From Clostridia bacterium (GTDB lineage: Bacteria > Bacillota_A > Clostridia > Oscillospirales > Butyricicoccaceae), in contig JAFYMZ010000158.1 in the NCBI GenBank assembly GCA_017548175.1, positions 1-5,499 on the forward strand: a DNA stretch of 5,499 nucleotides, read 5' to 3'. The notes beneath the pieces were generated by a model. The model had not been told where the DNA came from. It saw only the letters and a list, made by a program, of their open reading frames with translations, and made no database searches. Below are positions 1 to 5,499 of the stretch, piece by piece. How positions within the stretch are numbered: the first letter of the stretch is position 1; each line of letters opens with the position of its first letter. The translations under genes were made by a program, and so were the position numbers.

Positions 1-996
1 AAAATCATCGGGGAAATAGTCGAGAAGGGTATACGGAGTAGAACCGGGATCTCGACCTGCAAATATGCGTGAATAATTTTCAATACCGGAACAGTACCCG
101 ATCTCGCGCATCATTTCAATGTCATATCGGGTACGCTGGGCAATGCGCTGCGCCTCGATGAGTTTTCCCTCTTGTTCAAAGCGCTTGACGGTCTCCGCCA
201 GTTCCGCTTCGATATCCAAAATTGCCTCTTCCATTTTATCTCTGGGGATGGCATAATGAGAAGCAGGATAGATGGCGACGTGATCCACCACCCGCTGCAC
301 CGCACCGGTAAGCGGATGGATCTCGGAGATCCGGTCGATCTCGTCACCAAAGAACTCCACGCGAATGGCATAGTCATCGGTATACGCCAGATGGATCTCT
401 ACCGTATCGCCCCGCACCCGGAAGCGGTTGCGGTCAAAGTTCAAGTCATTTCGCTCGTACTGGATCTCCACCAGTTTGCGGCACAGAGCATCCCGCTCCC
501 GCTGCTGCCCCGTGCGCAGCGAGATCACCATATTGGCATAATCGATGGGATTGCCCAGCGAGTAAATGCTGGACACGCTGGCCACGATGATCACATCCCG
601 CCGCTCAAACAGGCTGGAGGTGGCAGAATGGCGCAGGCGGTCCAATTCCGCATTGGTGTCGGAATCCTTTTCAATATAGGTATCCGTAGAAGGAATATAG
701 GCCTCCGGCTGATAATAGTCATAGTAAGAGACAAAAAACTCCACGGCATTGTTGGGGAAAAACTCACGGAACTCCGAGCAAAGCTGTGCCGCAAGGGTTT
801 TATTATGCGTCAGCACCAGCGTCGGCCGCTGCAGCTGCTGGATCACATTGGCCATCACAAAAGTCTTGCCCGCGCCGGTAACGCCCAGCATCGTCTGCTC
901 TTCAAAACCCAGTTTTGCGCCCCGTACAAGTTGTTCGATGGCCTGCGGTTGTCCACCGGCAGGTGCATACGGGCTGACCAGTTCAAATCCCGGCAT
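1..996 (-). CDS. uvrB: Excinuclease ABC subunit B, N-terminal half (cut by window edge)
   Basis: UvrB is the DNA-damage-verification helicase-like ATPase of nucleotide excision repair; it receives damaged DNA from UvrA and then recruits UvrC for incision. 332 residues are in the window, about half of a typical 660-residue UvrB. Residues 38-45 are a Walker A loop, GVTGAGKT (K44). Residues 90-100 carry [11 protein letters not shown], the aromatic beta-hairpin that clamps a DNA strand, with Y91, Y92, Y94 and Y95 in the family positions. [10 protein letters not shown] lies near residue 195, and the UvrB signatures [10 protein letters not shown] and [15 protein letters not shown] close the visible part, just before the expected Walker B DESH, which falls outside. 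Two in-frame ATGs (999 and 996) are possible; I prefer 996, which gives the usual [14 protein letters not shown] start and a 7-nt spacing from GGAGG. It follows hisJ by 46 nt and probably shares its transcript. The reading frame is intact. Confidence 0.96.
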   Translation of the reverse strand, partial: MPGFELVSPYAPAGGQPQAIEQLVRGAKLGFEEQTMLGVTGAGKTFVMANVIQQLQRPTLVLTHNKTLAAQLCSEFREFFPNNAVEFFVSYYDYYQPEAYIPSTDTYIEKDSDTNAELDRLRHSATSSLFERRDVIIVASVSSIYSLGNPIDYANMVISLRTGQQRERDALCRKLVEIQYERNDLNFDRNRFRVRGDTVEIHLAYTDDYAIRVEFFGDEIDRISEIHPLTGAVQRVVDHVAIYPASHYAIPRDKMEEAILDIEAELAETVKRFEQEGKLIEAQRIAQRTRYDIEMMREIGYCSGIENYSRIFAGRDPGSTPYTLLDYFPDDF

Positions 997-1003
997 CATG
1001 CCG

Positions 1004-1008
1004 CCTCC
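1004..1008 (-). promoter_or_regulatory. Ribosome binding site of uvrB
   Basis: GGAGG on the minus strand lies 4 nt before the ATG at 999 and 7 nt before the ATG at 996. The spacing favours the second ATG, although both could be used. Confidence 0.75.
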
Positions 1009-1045
1009 CTTCTATCTCAAAATCTCAATTTATCCACAAAACCCT

Positions 1046-1846
1046 TTACAGTTCGTACGGTGTAAAGCCGTTTTGCTTTAATGTAAACAACTTACGGAAT
1101 CCAATGTCCCGCAGGTACTGTTTGGTTTCTTCAAAGGCAAAATCCACCGTATCCCGGTGGTGGCTGTCCGCCGAAAGGATCAGCGGTGCATCCAGTTCCT
1201 TCAGCACATACAGCAAATCGATGCTGGGATACGGCGCCGTCCGAAACCCTCTGGACATTGCACCGGTATTCACCTCAAAGATACATCCACTTTGCGCAGC
1301 CTGCCGCAGATACCGCTCCGCCAGTTTCCGGTAGGCTTCATTCTGCAGAAATTGCGAGGCTTCCAACTCATCAAACTTGGTGATCAGATCAAAATGCCCG
1401 ATGATGTCCGGCTTTCTCCGCACGATGTAATCGCAAAACGTGCGGTAATAGCAATCTGCCAAAGCCAGCGGATCGCCGCCAAACACCGCAAGGCAGCGTT
1501 GAAAGGCTTCGTGGTTTGCATCAATGGAATAGTATTCCCCTTGGACGCAAAAATAGTGCGAGGAACCGATGATATAGTCATACCGGGTTCGGTCAATCGG
1601 CGACAACGCATCTTCTTCAATGCCAAGAAAAATCTGCAGTTGGTCTTTATACTGTTCTTTGAGCCGATTGATTTCCTTGATATAGCCCTCTGTATCTTTG
1701 ACACAGCATCGCAAGTCATAAAGCGCGTATCCGTGTCCGGAAAAACCCAGTGCAGAAAAGCCTTTTTGAATCGCGGATTGCACCACTTCTTCTGCCGTGC
1801 TTTTTCCGTCACAAAAAACGGTATGGGTGTGAAAGTTCGTCTTCAT
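1046..1846 (-). CDS. hisJ: Histidinol-phosphatase, PHP family (HisJ/HisK type)
   Basis: Predicted to hydrolyse L-histidinol phosphate to histidinol and phosphate, the penultimate step of histidine synthesis, in the cytoplasm. The 266 residues match the usual PHP-type enzyme. Metal-binding motifs appear in order: HTH at residues 6-8 followed by CDG (12-14), GFSGHG with H38, GIEED with E77, GSSHYF with H97, GHFDL with H151 and D153, and ADSHH with D227 and H229. EVNTGAM (191-197) is also typical of this family. The ATG at 1846 has an AAGAGGA site 5 nt upstream and begins MKTNFHTHT, as expected for a complete PHP domain. It has its own promoter at 1904-1932 and is followed by uvrB after 46 nt. 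No other histidine genes are in the window, so histidinol phosphate as substrate rests on family resemblance; another phosphomonoesterase activity is possible. Confidence 0.88.
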   Translation of the reverse strand: MKTNFHTHTVFCDGKSTAEEVVQSAIQKGFSALGFSGHGYALYDLRCCVKDTEGYIKEINRLKEQYKDQLQIFLGIEEDALSPIDRTRYDYIIGSSHYFCVQGEYYSIDANHEAFQRCLAVFGGDPLALADCYYRTFCDYIVRRKPDIIGHFDLITKFDELEASQFLQNEAYRKLAERYLRQAAQSGCIFEVNTGAMSRGFRTAPYPSIDLLYVLKELDAPLILSADSHHRDTVDFAFEETKQYLRDIGFRKLFTLKQNGFTPYEL

Positions 1847-1851
1847 AAGAA

Positions 1852-1858
1852 TCCTCTT
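1852..1858 (-). promoter_or_regulatory. Ribosome binding site of hisJ
   Basis: AAGAGGA on the minus strand ends 5 nt before the ATG at 1846, which supports that start. Confidence 0.65.
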
Positions 1859-1903
1859 CCGCCTCTCATTCCAAGATCGATCGTTTCCTGGCTCTTTCTA
1901 TAT

Positions 1904-1932
1904 AGTATACCAAACTTTTGTTTGTAAATCAA
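1904..1932 (-). promoter_or_regulatory. Sigma-70/SigA-type promoter for hisJ-uvrB
   Basis: Read on the minus strand: -35 TTGATT (1927-1932, 4/6 to consensus), a 17-nt spacer, and -10 TATACT (1904-1909, 5/6) preceded by TGG, an extended -10 element. Transcription would start near 1897, leaving a leader of roughly 50 nt before the hisJ ATG. No riboswitch or attenuator is evident in that leader. The spacer holds the inverted repeat CAAAC-N4-GTTTG (1911-1924), a possible but unproven operator. Confidence 0.7.
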
Positions 1933-1962
1933 GAAAAGCGAGGCTTCTCCCCCGCTTTTCTT
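1931..1962 (-). terminator. Intrinsic terminator after radC
   Basis: The arms AAGAAAAGCG and CGCTTTTCTT pair perfectly (10 bp). On the minus strand they extend by GGG/CCT with one G-U pair around a 6-nt loop. The 3' arm is T-rich and is followed by GATTT. It begins 18 nt after the radC stop codon. Its A/T-rich flanks could let it work weakly in both directions. Its downstream edge overlaps two bases of the hisJ -35 element. Confidence 0.75.
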
Positions 1963-1980
1963 CATAAACAGATTGCTTTC

Positions 1981-2658
1981 TTATCGCATACCCACGACGC
2001 CGCTGTCCGCCAGCGAGACGAAATCCCGATCGGCCACAATGATATGGTCCATCAGGTGCACACCGACCACGCCCAACGCCTCTTCCAGACGCCGCGTTGC
2101 GGCAATGTCTTCGTGGGACGGCAGTGCAACACCGCCGGGATGATTGTGCGCCAGAATGGCACCGGTGGCATTGTACTTCAGCGCGGTGGCTACGATCTTC
2201 CGCAGGTTGACCTCCGCCGCATACACACTGCCTTCGTGCACGATCGATGCATTCAGCACCCGGCACTTTTGGTCCAGACACACCAGATATACCACCTCTT
2301 GCGTATGGCTGATAAACCGCGGCAGTAAAAATGCGCCGGCTTTCTCACTGCTGTCCAAACAGATGTCCTGCTGCTGATCGGTATAATACGCCTGCGCAGT
2401 CTGTCCCAACAGTTTCAGATAGGCCGCCGCAGCCGGACCAACGCCCTCTACCTTTTCCAGTTCTTCAATGGGTGCATCCAGTACGGCACTGAAGCTGCCG
2501 AAGGTCTGCATCAAACGATGCGCCACTTCATTGGTATCTTTCCGCGGAATGGCGTAAAACAATAGCAGTTCCAATTTATTATGCGGTTCGAACCGATCCA
2601 AACCCTCTTCTAAAAATCGGCGCAGTAACCGCTGCCGATGTCCCTCGTGTACACCCAT
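1981..2658 (-). CDS. radC: RadC family JAB/MPN-domain protein
   Basis: RadC-family protein of 225 residues, the usual length. The N-terminal part (about 1-90) holds a helix-hairpin-helix-like segment with KVEGVGPAAAAYL (69-81), as in other RadC proteins. The C-terminal part (about 100-225) is a JAB/MPN metalloprotease-like domain with the full JAMM pattern H-x-H-x7-S-x2-D: H171, H173, S181 and D184 in HNHPGGVALPSHED. DHIIVADRDFVSLADSGV near the C-terminus is a RadC signature. The family commonly has HNHPSG; here the Ser is Gly, which leaves the metal ligands intact. The cellular role of RadC is unsettled; the original repair assignment in E. coli was later attributed to another gene, so closeness to uvrB should not be read as proof of a repair function. 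Start: ATG at 2658 with AAGGGA 5 nt upstream. It has its own terminator and diverges from the hydrolase gene. Confidence 0.93.
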   Translation of the reverse strand: MGVHEGHRQRLLRRFLEEGLDRFEPHNKLELLLFYAIPRKDTNEVAHRLMQTFGSFSAVLDAPIEELEKVEGVGPAAAAYLKLLGQTAQAYYTDQQQDICLDSSEKAGAFLLPRFISHTQEVVYLVCLDQKCRVLNASIVHEGSVYAAEVNLRKIVATALKYNATGAILAHNHPGGVALPSHEDIAATRRLEEALGVVGVHLMDHIIVADRDFVSLADSGVVGMR

Positions 2659-2663
2659 AGACT

Positions 2664-2669
2664 TCCCTT
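2664..2669 (-). promoter_or_regulatory. Ribosome binding site of radC
   Basis: AAGGGA on the minus strand ends 5 nt before the ATG at 2658. It is a weaker match than the GGAGG sites of the neighbouring genes. Confidence 0.5.
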
Positions 2670-2678
2670 CTTTCTACC

Positions 2679-2683
2679 GGAGG
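2679..2683 (+). promoter_or_regulatory. Ribosome binding site of the GHL10 hydrolase
   Basis: GGAGG sits 7 nt before the ATG at 2691 and fixes that start, which opens directly into a signal peptide. Confidence 0.8.
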
Positions 2684-2711
2684 TTATATCATGAAACGTA
2701 TTTCCCGTCTA
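2683..2711 (-). promoter_or_regulatory. Candidate radC promoter inside the divergent gene's start
   Basis: Minus strand: TAGACG (2706-2711, 4/6 to the -35 consensus), a 17-nt spacer, then TATAAC (2683-2688, 5/6 to the -10 consensus). Initiation would fall near 2676 and give a leader of only about 17 nt. The -35 lies in the first codons of the hydrolase gene, and the -10 abuts that gene's GGAGG. Position and spacing are good, but the -35 is weak. Confidence 0.4.
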
Positions 2712-4499
2712 TTTCTGTTGCTTCTCCTGCCGCTTCTGCTGACCGGCATCTCTGCCAAAGCCGAAGCTGCGCCTGCCGCCTTCCGCGCAATGTGGGTCTC
2801 TTCTGTCTATAATCTGGACTACCCCTCCAAAGCCGGACTTTCCGCATCCAAACTGCAGGCAGAAGCAGACAGCATCATTCAATATGCCAAAGACACCAAG
2901 ATCACCGACCTGTTCCTGCAGGTGCGGTCTTCCGGTGATGCGTTGTATGCATCGGATATCTTCCCGTGGAGCGCCTATCTTTCCGGCAATGCCGGTGTTG
3001 CCCCAGACGGAAATTTTGACCCTCTTGCCTATTTCATCCAACAAGGACATGCTGCCGGCATTCGTATCCACGCCTGGGTAAACCCGTACATTCTCACCAG
3101 ACAAAAAGCCGCTTCACGCGAGGCTGCCTTTGCACTGCTGACACCCGATCATCCGGCCCGAAACATTCCGCAGGCGGTTGTATACCACACCAACGGACAG
3201 CTTTATTTCGACTTGGGACATCCGGATGCACGGGCGCTCATCCTTGCCGGCATCCAAGAGATTTTGGACAAGTATGACGTGGACGGCATTCATTTTGATG
3301 ACTATTTTTATCCCGATTCCAACTTTGACGATGCCGCCACTTATGCCCAATACGGCAACGGCCGCACTTTGGCAGACTTCCGTCGCGACGCTGTAAACGA
3401 TCTCGTGGATCAGGTCTATGCGGCAGTCCATCAGGCATCTGATTCTGCCGTTTTTGGCATTTCTCCGTCCGGTATTTGGGCCAACGAAAGCAGCAACCCC
3501 TTGGGCAGCGAAACCGCCGGCAAAGAGGCCTATTATACGATGTATGCGGATTCCCGCAAGTGGATCAAAGAAAATATGGTGGACTATCTGATCCCACAGA
3601 TCTATTGGCACACCGGCCACGAAAGCGCCGACTTTACCACCCTTGCAACCTGGTGGAATGATGTGGCTGAAGGCAGCAACGTGAAATTATACTTGGGCCT
3701 TGGTGCCTATCGGATGCAGGAATCCGATAAAGATCCTGCTTGGGAAGGAATCACAGAGATCCGCCGGCAGTTGGAACTGTGCAAGCAGTTAAAAAATGTT
3801 TCCGGCGTCGCTTTCTACCGCTACGGATCCTGTAAAACCAATGCTGCGCTGACGGCATTGCTGCAGCAAACCTTTGCGCCGCTGGCAAGCGACCCTGCGG
3901 TCGACGGAAAACTTCCTGCCATCAAAGATGCCTTCCAACAAAAAGCGCTGGATCTGGTCTCCCCCGCTCTGCCCACTGTGGGCGCATCGGGCGAAGCCTT
4001 GACGCTGGAAGTAACGGCACCCAGCAGCAGTCGCGTAACCGCATATTACCAAGGCACAGCCTGCACACTGCAAGGAAACGGTTGTGACTATACCGGCACA
4101 CTGACACTCCCTGCGCAATCCGACCCGGCACCTGTGCTTTTGGTCTGTGAAACGGCCGGTTTGGTACAGGTCAAACTGACACCCAGTAAGATTACTGTAA
4201 CCGAAACCGCTGCCACTGTCAAGGCTTTCAGCTATGCTGACACGGCAGACAGTCATATTCTGCAGCTGACTTTAGACCAGCCCTGCACTGTCAATGCTGC
4301 GCTGCAAGGTCAGACGCTGACGATGGCACTGGCTCCCTGTCAGCAAGCGCCGCTGCTGGATGATGCCTTTTTCAAAGGGCAAACTGTAGACTATCGCAAG
4401 AAAGCAGCGACCTATACCTTTACCGTGCCGCCGCAGGTGCGTGCGGCACGAACGGAATGGGACGGCACCGTTCTGCGGTTGATTTTAGAGCTGGCATAG
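2691..4499 (+). CDS. Secreted GHL10 (DUF187/YngK-like) glycosyl-hydrolase-like protein
   Basis: Probably an exported cell-wall hydrolase of the glycosyl hydrolase-like 10 group, whose E. coli member DigH/YddW cleaves peptide-free peptidoglycan glycan strands. Residues 1-26 form a signal peptide: basic MKRISR, a leucine-rich core and a likely cut after AKA (24) or AEA (26). There is no lipobox cysteine, so release rather than lipid anchoring is expected. Residues about 30-400 make the TIM-barrel domain, beginning FRAMWVSSVYNLDYP (31-45). It contains HAWVNPY, DGIHFDDYFYP (198-208; D203 and D204 are acidic catalytic candidates), ISPSGIWAN (257-265), LIPQIYW (300-306) and GVAFYRYGS (372-380). Residues about 410-602 are a Thr/Ala/Gln-rich, probably beta-stranded extension that I cannot assign. 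It has its own RBS and terminators and stands alone; no clear promoter is visible, so one should lie within radC. Substrate is inferred from the family only. Confidence 0.88.
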   Translation: MKRISRLFLLLLLPLLLTGISAKAEAAPAAFRAMWVSSVYNLDYPSKAGLSASKLQAEADSIIQYAKDTKITDLFLQVRSSGDALYASDIFPWSAYLSGNAGVAPDGNFDPLAYFIQQGHAAGIRIHAWVNPYILTRQKAASREAAFALLTPDHPARNIPQAVVYHTNGQLYFDLGHPDARALILAGIQEILDKYDVDGIHFDDYFYPDSNFDDAATYAQYGNGRTLADFRRDAVNDLVDQVYAAVHQASDSAVFGISPSGIWANESSNPLGSETAGKEAYYTMYADSRKWIKENMVDYLIPQIYWHTGHESADFTTLATWWNDVAEGSNVKLYLGLGAYRMQESDKDPAWEGITEIRRQLELCKQLKNVSGVAFYRYGSCKTNAALTALLQQTFAPLASDPAVDGKLPAIKDAFQQKALDLVSPALPTVGASGEALTLEVTAPSSSRVTAYYQGTACTLQGNGCDYTGTLTLPAQSDPAPVLLVCETAGLVQVKLTPSKITVTETAATVKAFSYADTADSHILQLTLDQPCTVNAALQGQTLTMALAPCQQAPLLDDAFFKGQTVDYRKKAATYTFTVPPQVRAARTEWDGTVLRLILELA

Positions 4500-4532
4500 G
4501 GCCTCATCCCCTAACCGCAACAAAGAAATAAT

Positions 4533-4616
4533 GGAAACACCCCCGAATTTTGATCACAGTTTTTGCGGTTTCTGTTACGAAAACGCAAAAGTCGGTCAGC
4601 ATTCGGGGGTATTTTC
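4533..4616. repeat. 84-nt imperfect hairpin with 16-nt inverted ends
   Basis: The ends GGAAACACCCCCGAAT (4533-4548) and ATTCGGGGGTATTTTC (4601-4616) pair at 15 of 16 positions with one mismatch and one G-U. The central 10 bp (4539-4548 with 4601-4610) are perfect. The interior continues the same stem: TGATC (4551-4555) with GGTCA (4594-4598), TTTTGCG (4561-4567) with CGCAAAA (4584-4590), and TTTC with GAAA around the loop TGTTAC. The whole stretch folds as one long hairpin. It could be an intergenic palindromic repeat, a bidirectional terminator (T-rich on both 3' sides) or a small structured RNA. The structure is visible; its role is not. Confidence 0.6.
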
Positions 4617-4626
4617 TATCAATTCT

Positions 4627-4659
4627 GCAGCAGAAAGAGATACTCTTTCTGCTGCTTTT
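4627..4659 (+). terminator. Intrinsic terminator for the GHL10 hydrolase gene
   Basis: Perfect 13-bp arms GCAGCAGAAAGAG (4627-4639) and CTCTTTCTGCTGC (4643-4655) surround a 3-nt loop and are followed by TTTTG. There is no T-run on the opposite strand, so it is directed at plus-strand transcripts. It lies about 130 nt after the hydrolase stop codon. Confidence 0.85.
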
Positions 4660-4672
4660 GCTTGATAAGACG

Positions 4673-4704
4673 AAAAAAGAGAGGCTGCTGTCGCAGCCTC
4701 TCTT
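4673..4704 (-). terminator. Intrinsic terminator of tuf
   Basis: Perfect 12-bp arms (4677-4688 with 4693-4704; AAGAGAGGCTGC and its complement) enclose a 4-nt loop. On the minus strand the stem runs into six T residues (4673-4678). It starts 20 nt after the tuf stop codon, as expected for a strongly expressed operon end. Confidence 0.9.
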
Positions 4705-4724
4705 GGTGGTTATTCCGTTAGGAA

Positions 4725-5499
4725 TTATTCCTCAACAGCGATAACAACGCCGGAACCAACGGTACGGCCACCCTCACGGATAGCGAAACGCAGGCCCTTC
4801 TCGATGGCGATGGGGGTGATCAGTTCGACCTTCATGTCGACGTTGTCACCGGGCATGCACATCTCGGTGCCTTCGGGCAGAGTGATGACGCCGGTAACGT
4901 CGGTGGTACGGAAGTAGAACTGAGGACGATAGTTGTTGAAGAAGGGGGTGTGACGGCCGCCTTCGTCCTTGGACAGAACGTAAACCTGGCCGGTGAACTT
5001 GGTGGGGGGGTGGATGGAGTTGGGCTTAGCCAGAACCTGGCCGCGCTCGATGTCGGTCTTGTTGATACCACGCAGCAGGGTACCAACGTTGTCGCCGGCC
5101 TCAGCGTAGTCCAGCAGCTTGCGGAACATCTCGATACCGGTAACGGTGGTCTCCTTGATCTCCTCCTCCAGGCCGACGATCTGGACCTTGTCGCCCAGGT
5201 TCAGCTGGCCACGCTCAACACGGCCGGTAGCAACGGTACCACGGCCGGAGATGGTGAAGACGTCCTCAACGGGCATCAGGAAGGGCAGCTCGTTGGTACG
5301 GGGGGGAGTGGGGATGTAGCTGTCGACGTTGTCCATCAGCTCCTTGATGCAAGCGTAATCCTCGTGAGCGGGATCGGTGGACTCAGAGATCAGAGCGTTC
5401 AGAGCAGAACCCTTGATGACGGGGATGTCGTCGCCGGGGAACTCAGAGAAGGACAGAGTCTCGCGGATCTCCATCTCGACCAGCTCCAGCAGCTCCTCG
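4725..5499 (-). CDS. tuf: Elongation factor Tu, C-terminal two thirds (cut by window edge)
   Basis: EF-Tu is the GTPase that carries aminoacyl-tRNA to the ribosomal A site. The open frame continues through the right edge, so the ATG at 5474 is internal and not the start. About 258 of roughly 400 residues are present, beginning near E. coli residue 143, just after the NKxD guanine motif. Seen in order: [13 protein letters not shown], the last G-domain motif GSAL, the domain II block [36 protein letters not shown] and ERGQVLAKP. Domain III follows with [20 protein letters not shown] and [12 protein letters not shown]. The protein ends AVEE. Codon use is strongly biased (CTG, AAC, GAC, ACC dominate), unlike its neighbours and typical of a highly expressed gene. 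The upstream genes, expected to be fusA and ribosomal protein genes, are outside the window. Convergent with the GHL10 gene. Confidence 0.98.
   Translation of the reverse strand, partial: EELLELVEMEIRETLSFSEFPGDDIPVIKGSALNALISESTDPAHEDYACIKELMDNVDSYIPTPPRTNELPFLMPVEDVFTISGRGTVATGRVERGQLNLGDKVQIVGLEEEIKETTVTGIEMFRKLLDYAEAGDNVGTLLRGINKTDIERGQVLAKPNSIHPPTKFTGQVYVLSKDEGGRHTPFFNNYRPQFYFRTTDVTGVITLPEGTEMCMPGDNVDMKVELITPIAIEKGLRFAIREGGRTVGSGVVIAVEE

Noticed and set aside
862..885. Alanine in the UvrB Walker A loop (GVTGAGKT) where Ser or Thr is usual
   Set aside because: The position is variable in Walker A loops and the essential Gly-Lys-Thr is intact, so no loss of function is suggested.
172..1065. 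Long plus-strand open frame of 297 codons
   Set aside because: It is antisense to uvrB, whose own frame carries clear family motifs; its protein has no recognisable domain and is an artefact of uvrB codon use.
1157..1927. Plus-strand open frame of 256 codons opposite hisJ
   Set aside because: It lies antisense to an intact PHP enzyme with all metal motifs; no RBS or recognisable product.
2555..2582. Candidate plus-strand promoter elements (TATTAT at 2577-2582, or TTGGTA/TAAAAC further left) for the hydrolase
   Set aside because: TATTAT has no acceptable -35 at 16-18 nt, and the other pair matches only 4/6 in each box, too weak to annotate.
2584..2595. Perfect 12-bp palindrome CGGTTCGAACCG upstream of the hydrolase gene
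   Set aside because: It lies in conserved radC coding sequence (around residues 22-25) and has no visible partner promoter of quality; chance or coding constraint is more likely than an operator.
4550..4744. Possible 64-residue plus-strand protein in the convergent gap
   Set aside because: It starts at TTG without a ribosome binding site and reads through three hairpins into the end of tuf, so the residues simply translate terminator stems.
1..5499. CRISPR array, tRNA, rRNA, insertion sequence, toxin-antitoxin or defence genes
   Set aside because: No regularly spaced direct repeats, cloverleaf, transposase motifs or small paired genes were seen; nearly all sequence is explained by five housekeeping-type genes.

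Overview
This window looks like an ordinary chromosomal stretch from a low- to mid-GC Gram-positive anaerobe, most likely class Clostridia and perhaps Oscillospiraceae/Ruminococcaceae. The grounds are Shine-Dalgarno sites of the GGAGG type, a PHP-type rather than HAD-type histidinol-phosphatase, a secreted GHL10-type cell-wall hydrolase, and an EF-Tu sequence of Clostridia type. The lineage is inferred from protein resemblance read by eye, not from a database search.

Layout. Positions 1-996 (minus) hold the N-terminal half of uvrB, which runs off the left edge. Upstream of it on the same strand lies a PHP histidinol-phosphatase (1046-1846) with a clear extended -10 promoter at 1904-1932. Upstream of that, also on the minus strand, is radC (1981-2658), which ends in its own hairpin terminator (1931-1962). 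A divergent plus-strand gene (2691-4499) encodes a secreted GHL10/DUF187 glycosyl-hydrolase-like protein with a poorly conserved C-terminal beta-rich extension. From 4725 to the right edge (minus) is the C-terminal two thirds of EF-Tu (tuf). The 225-base convergent gap at 4500-4724 holds three consecutive hairpins: an 84-nt imperfect hairpin, a plus-strand terminator and the tuf terminator.

How the genes relate. hisJ and uvrB are probably cotranscribed (46-nt gap, no terminator visible). radC is a separate transcription unit in the same direction, and its terminator touches the hisJ promoter. The hydrolase gene is a stand-alone unit that diverges from radC with only 32 bp between the start codons. 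I see no mobile element, CRISPR array, tRNA, rRNA, toxin-antitoxin pair or defence gene. I did not find a convincing undescribed system. The items most worth checking are the 84-nt hairpin, the very compact divergent start region and the C-terminal part of the hydrolase.
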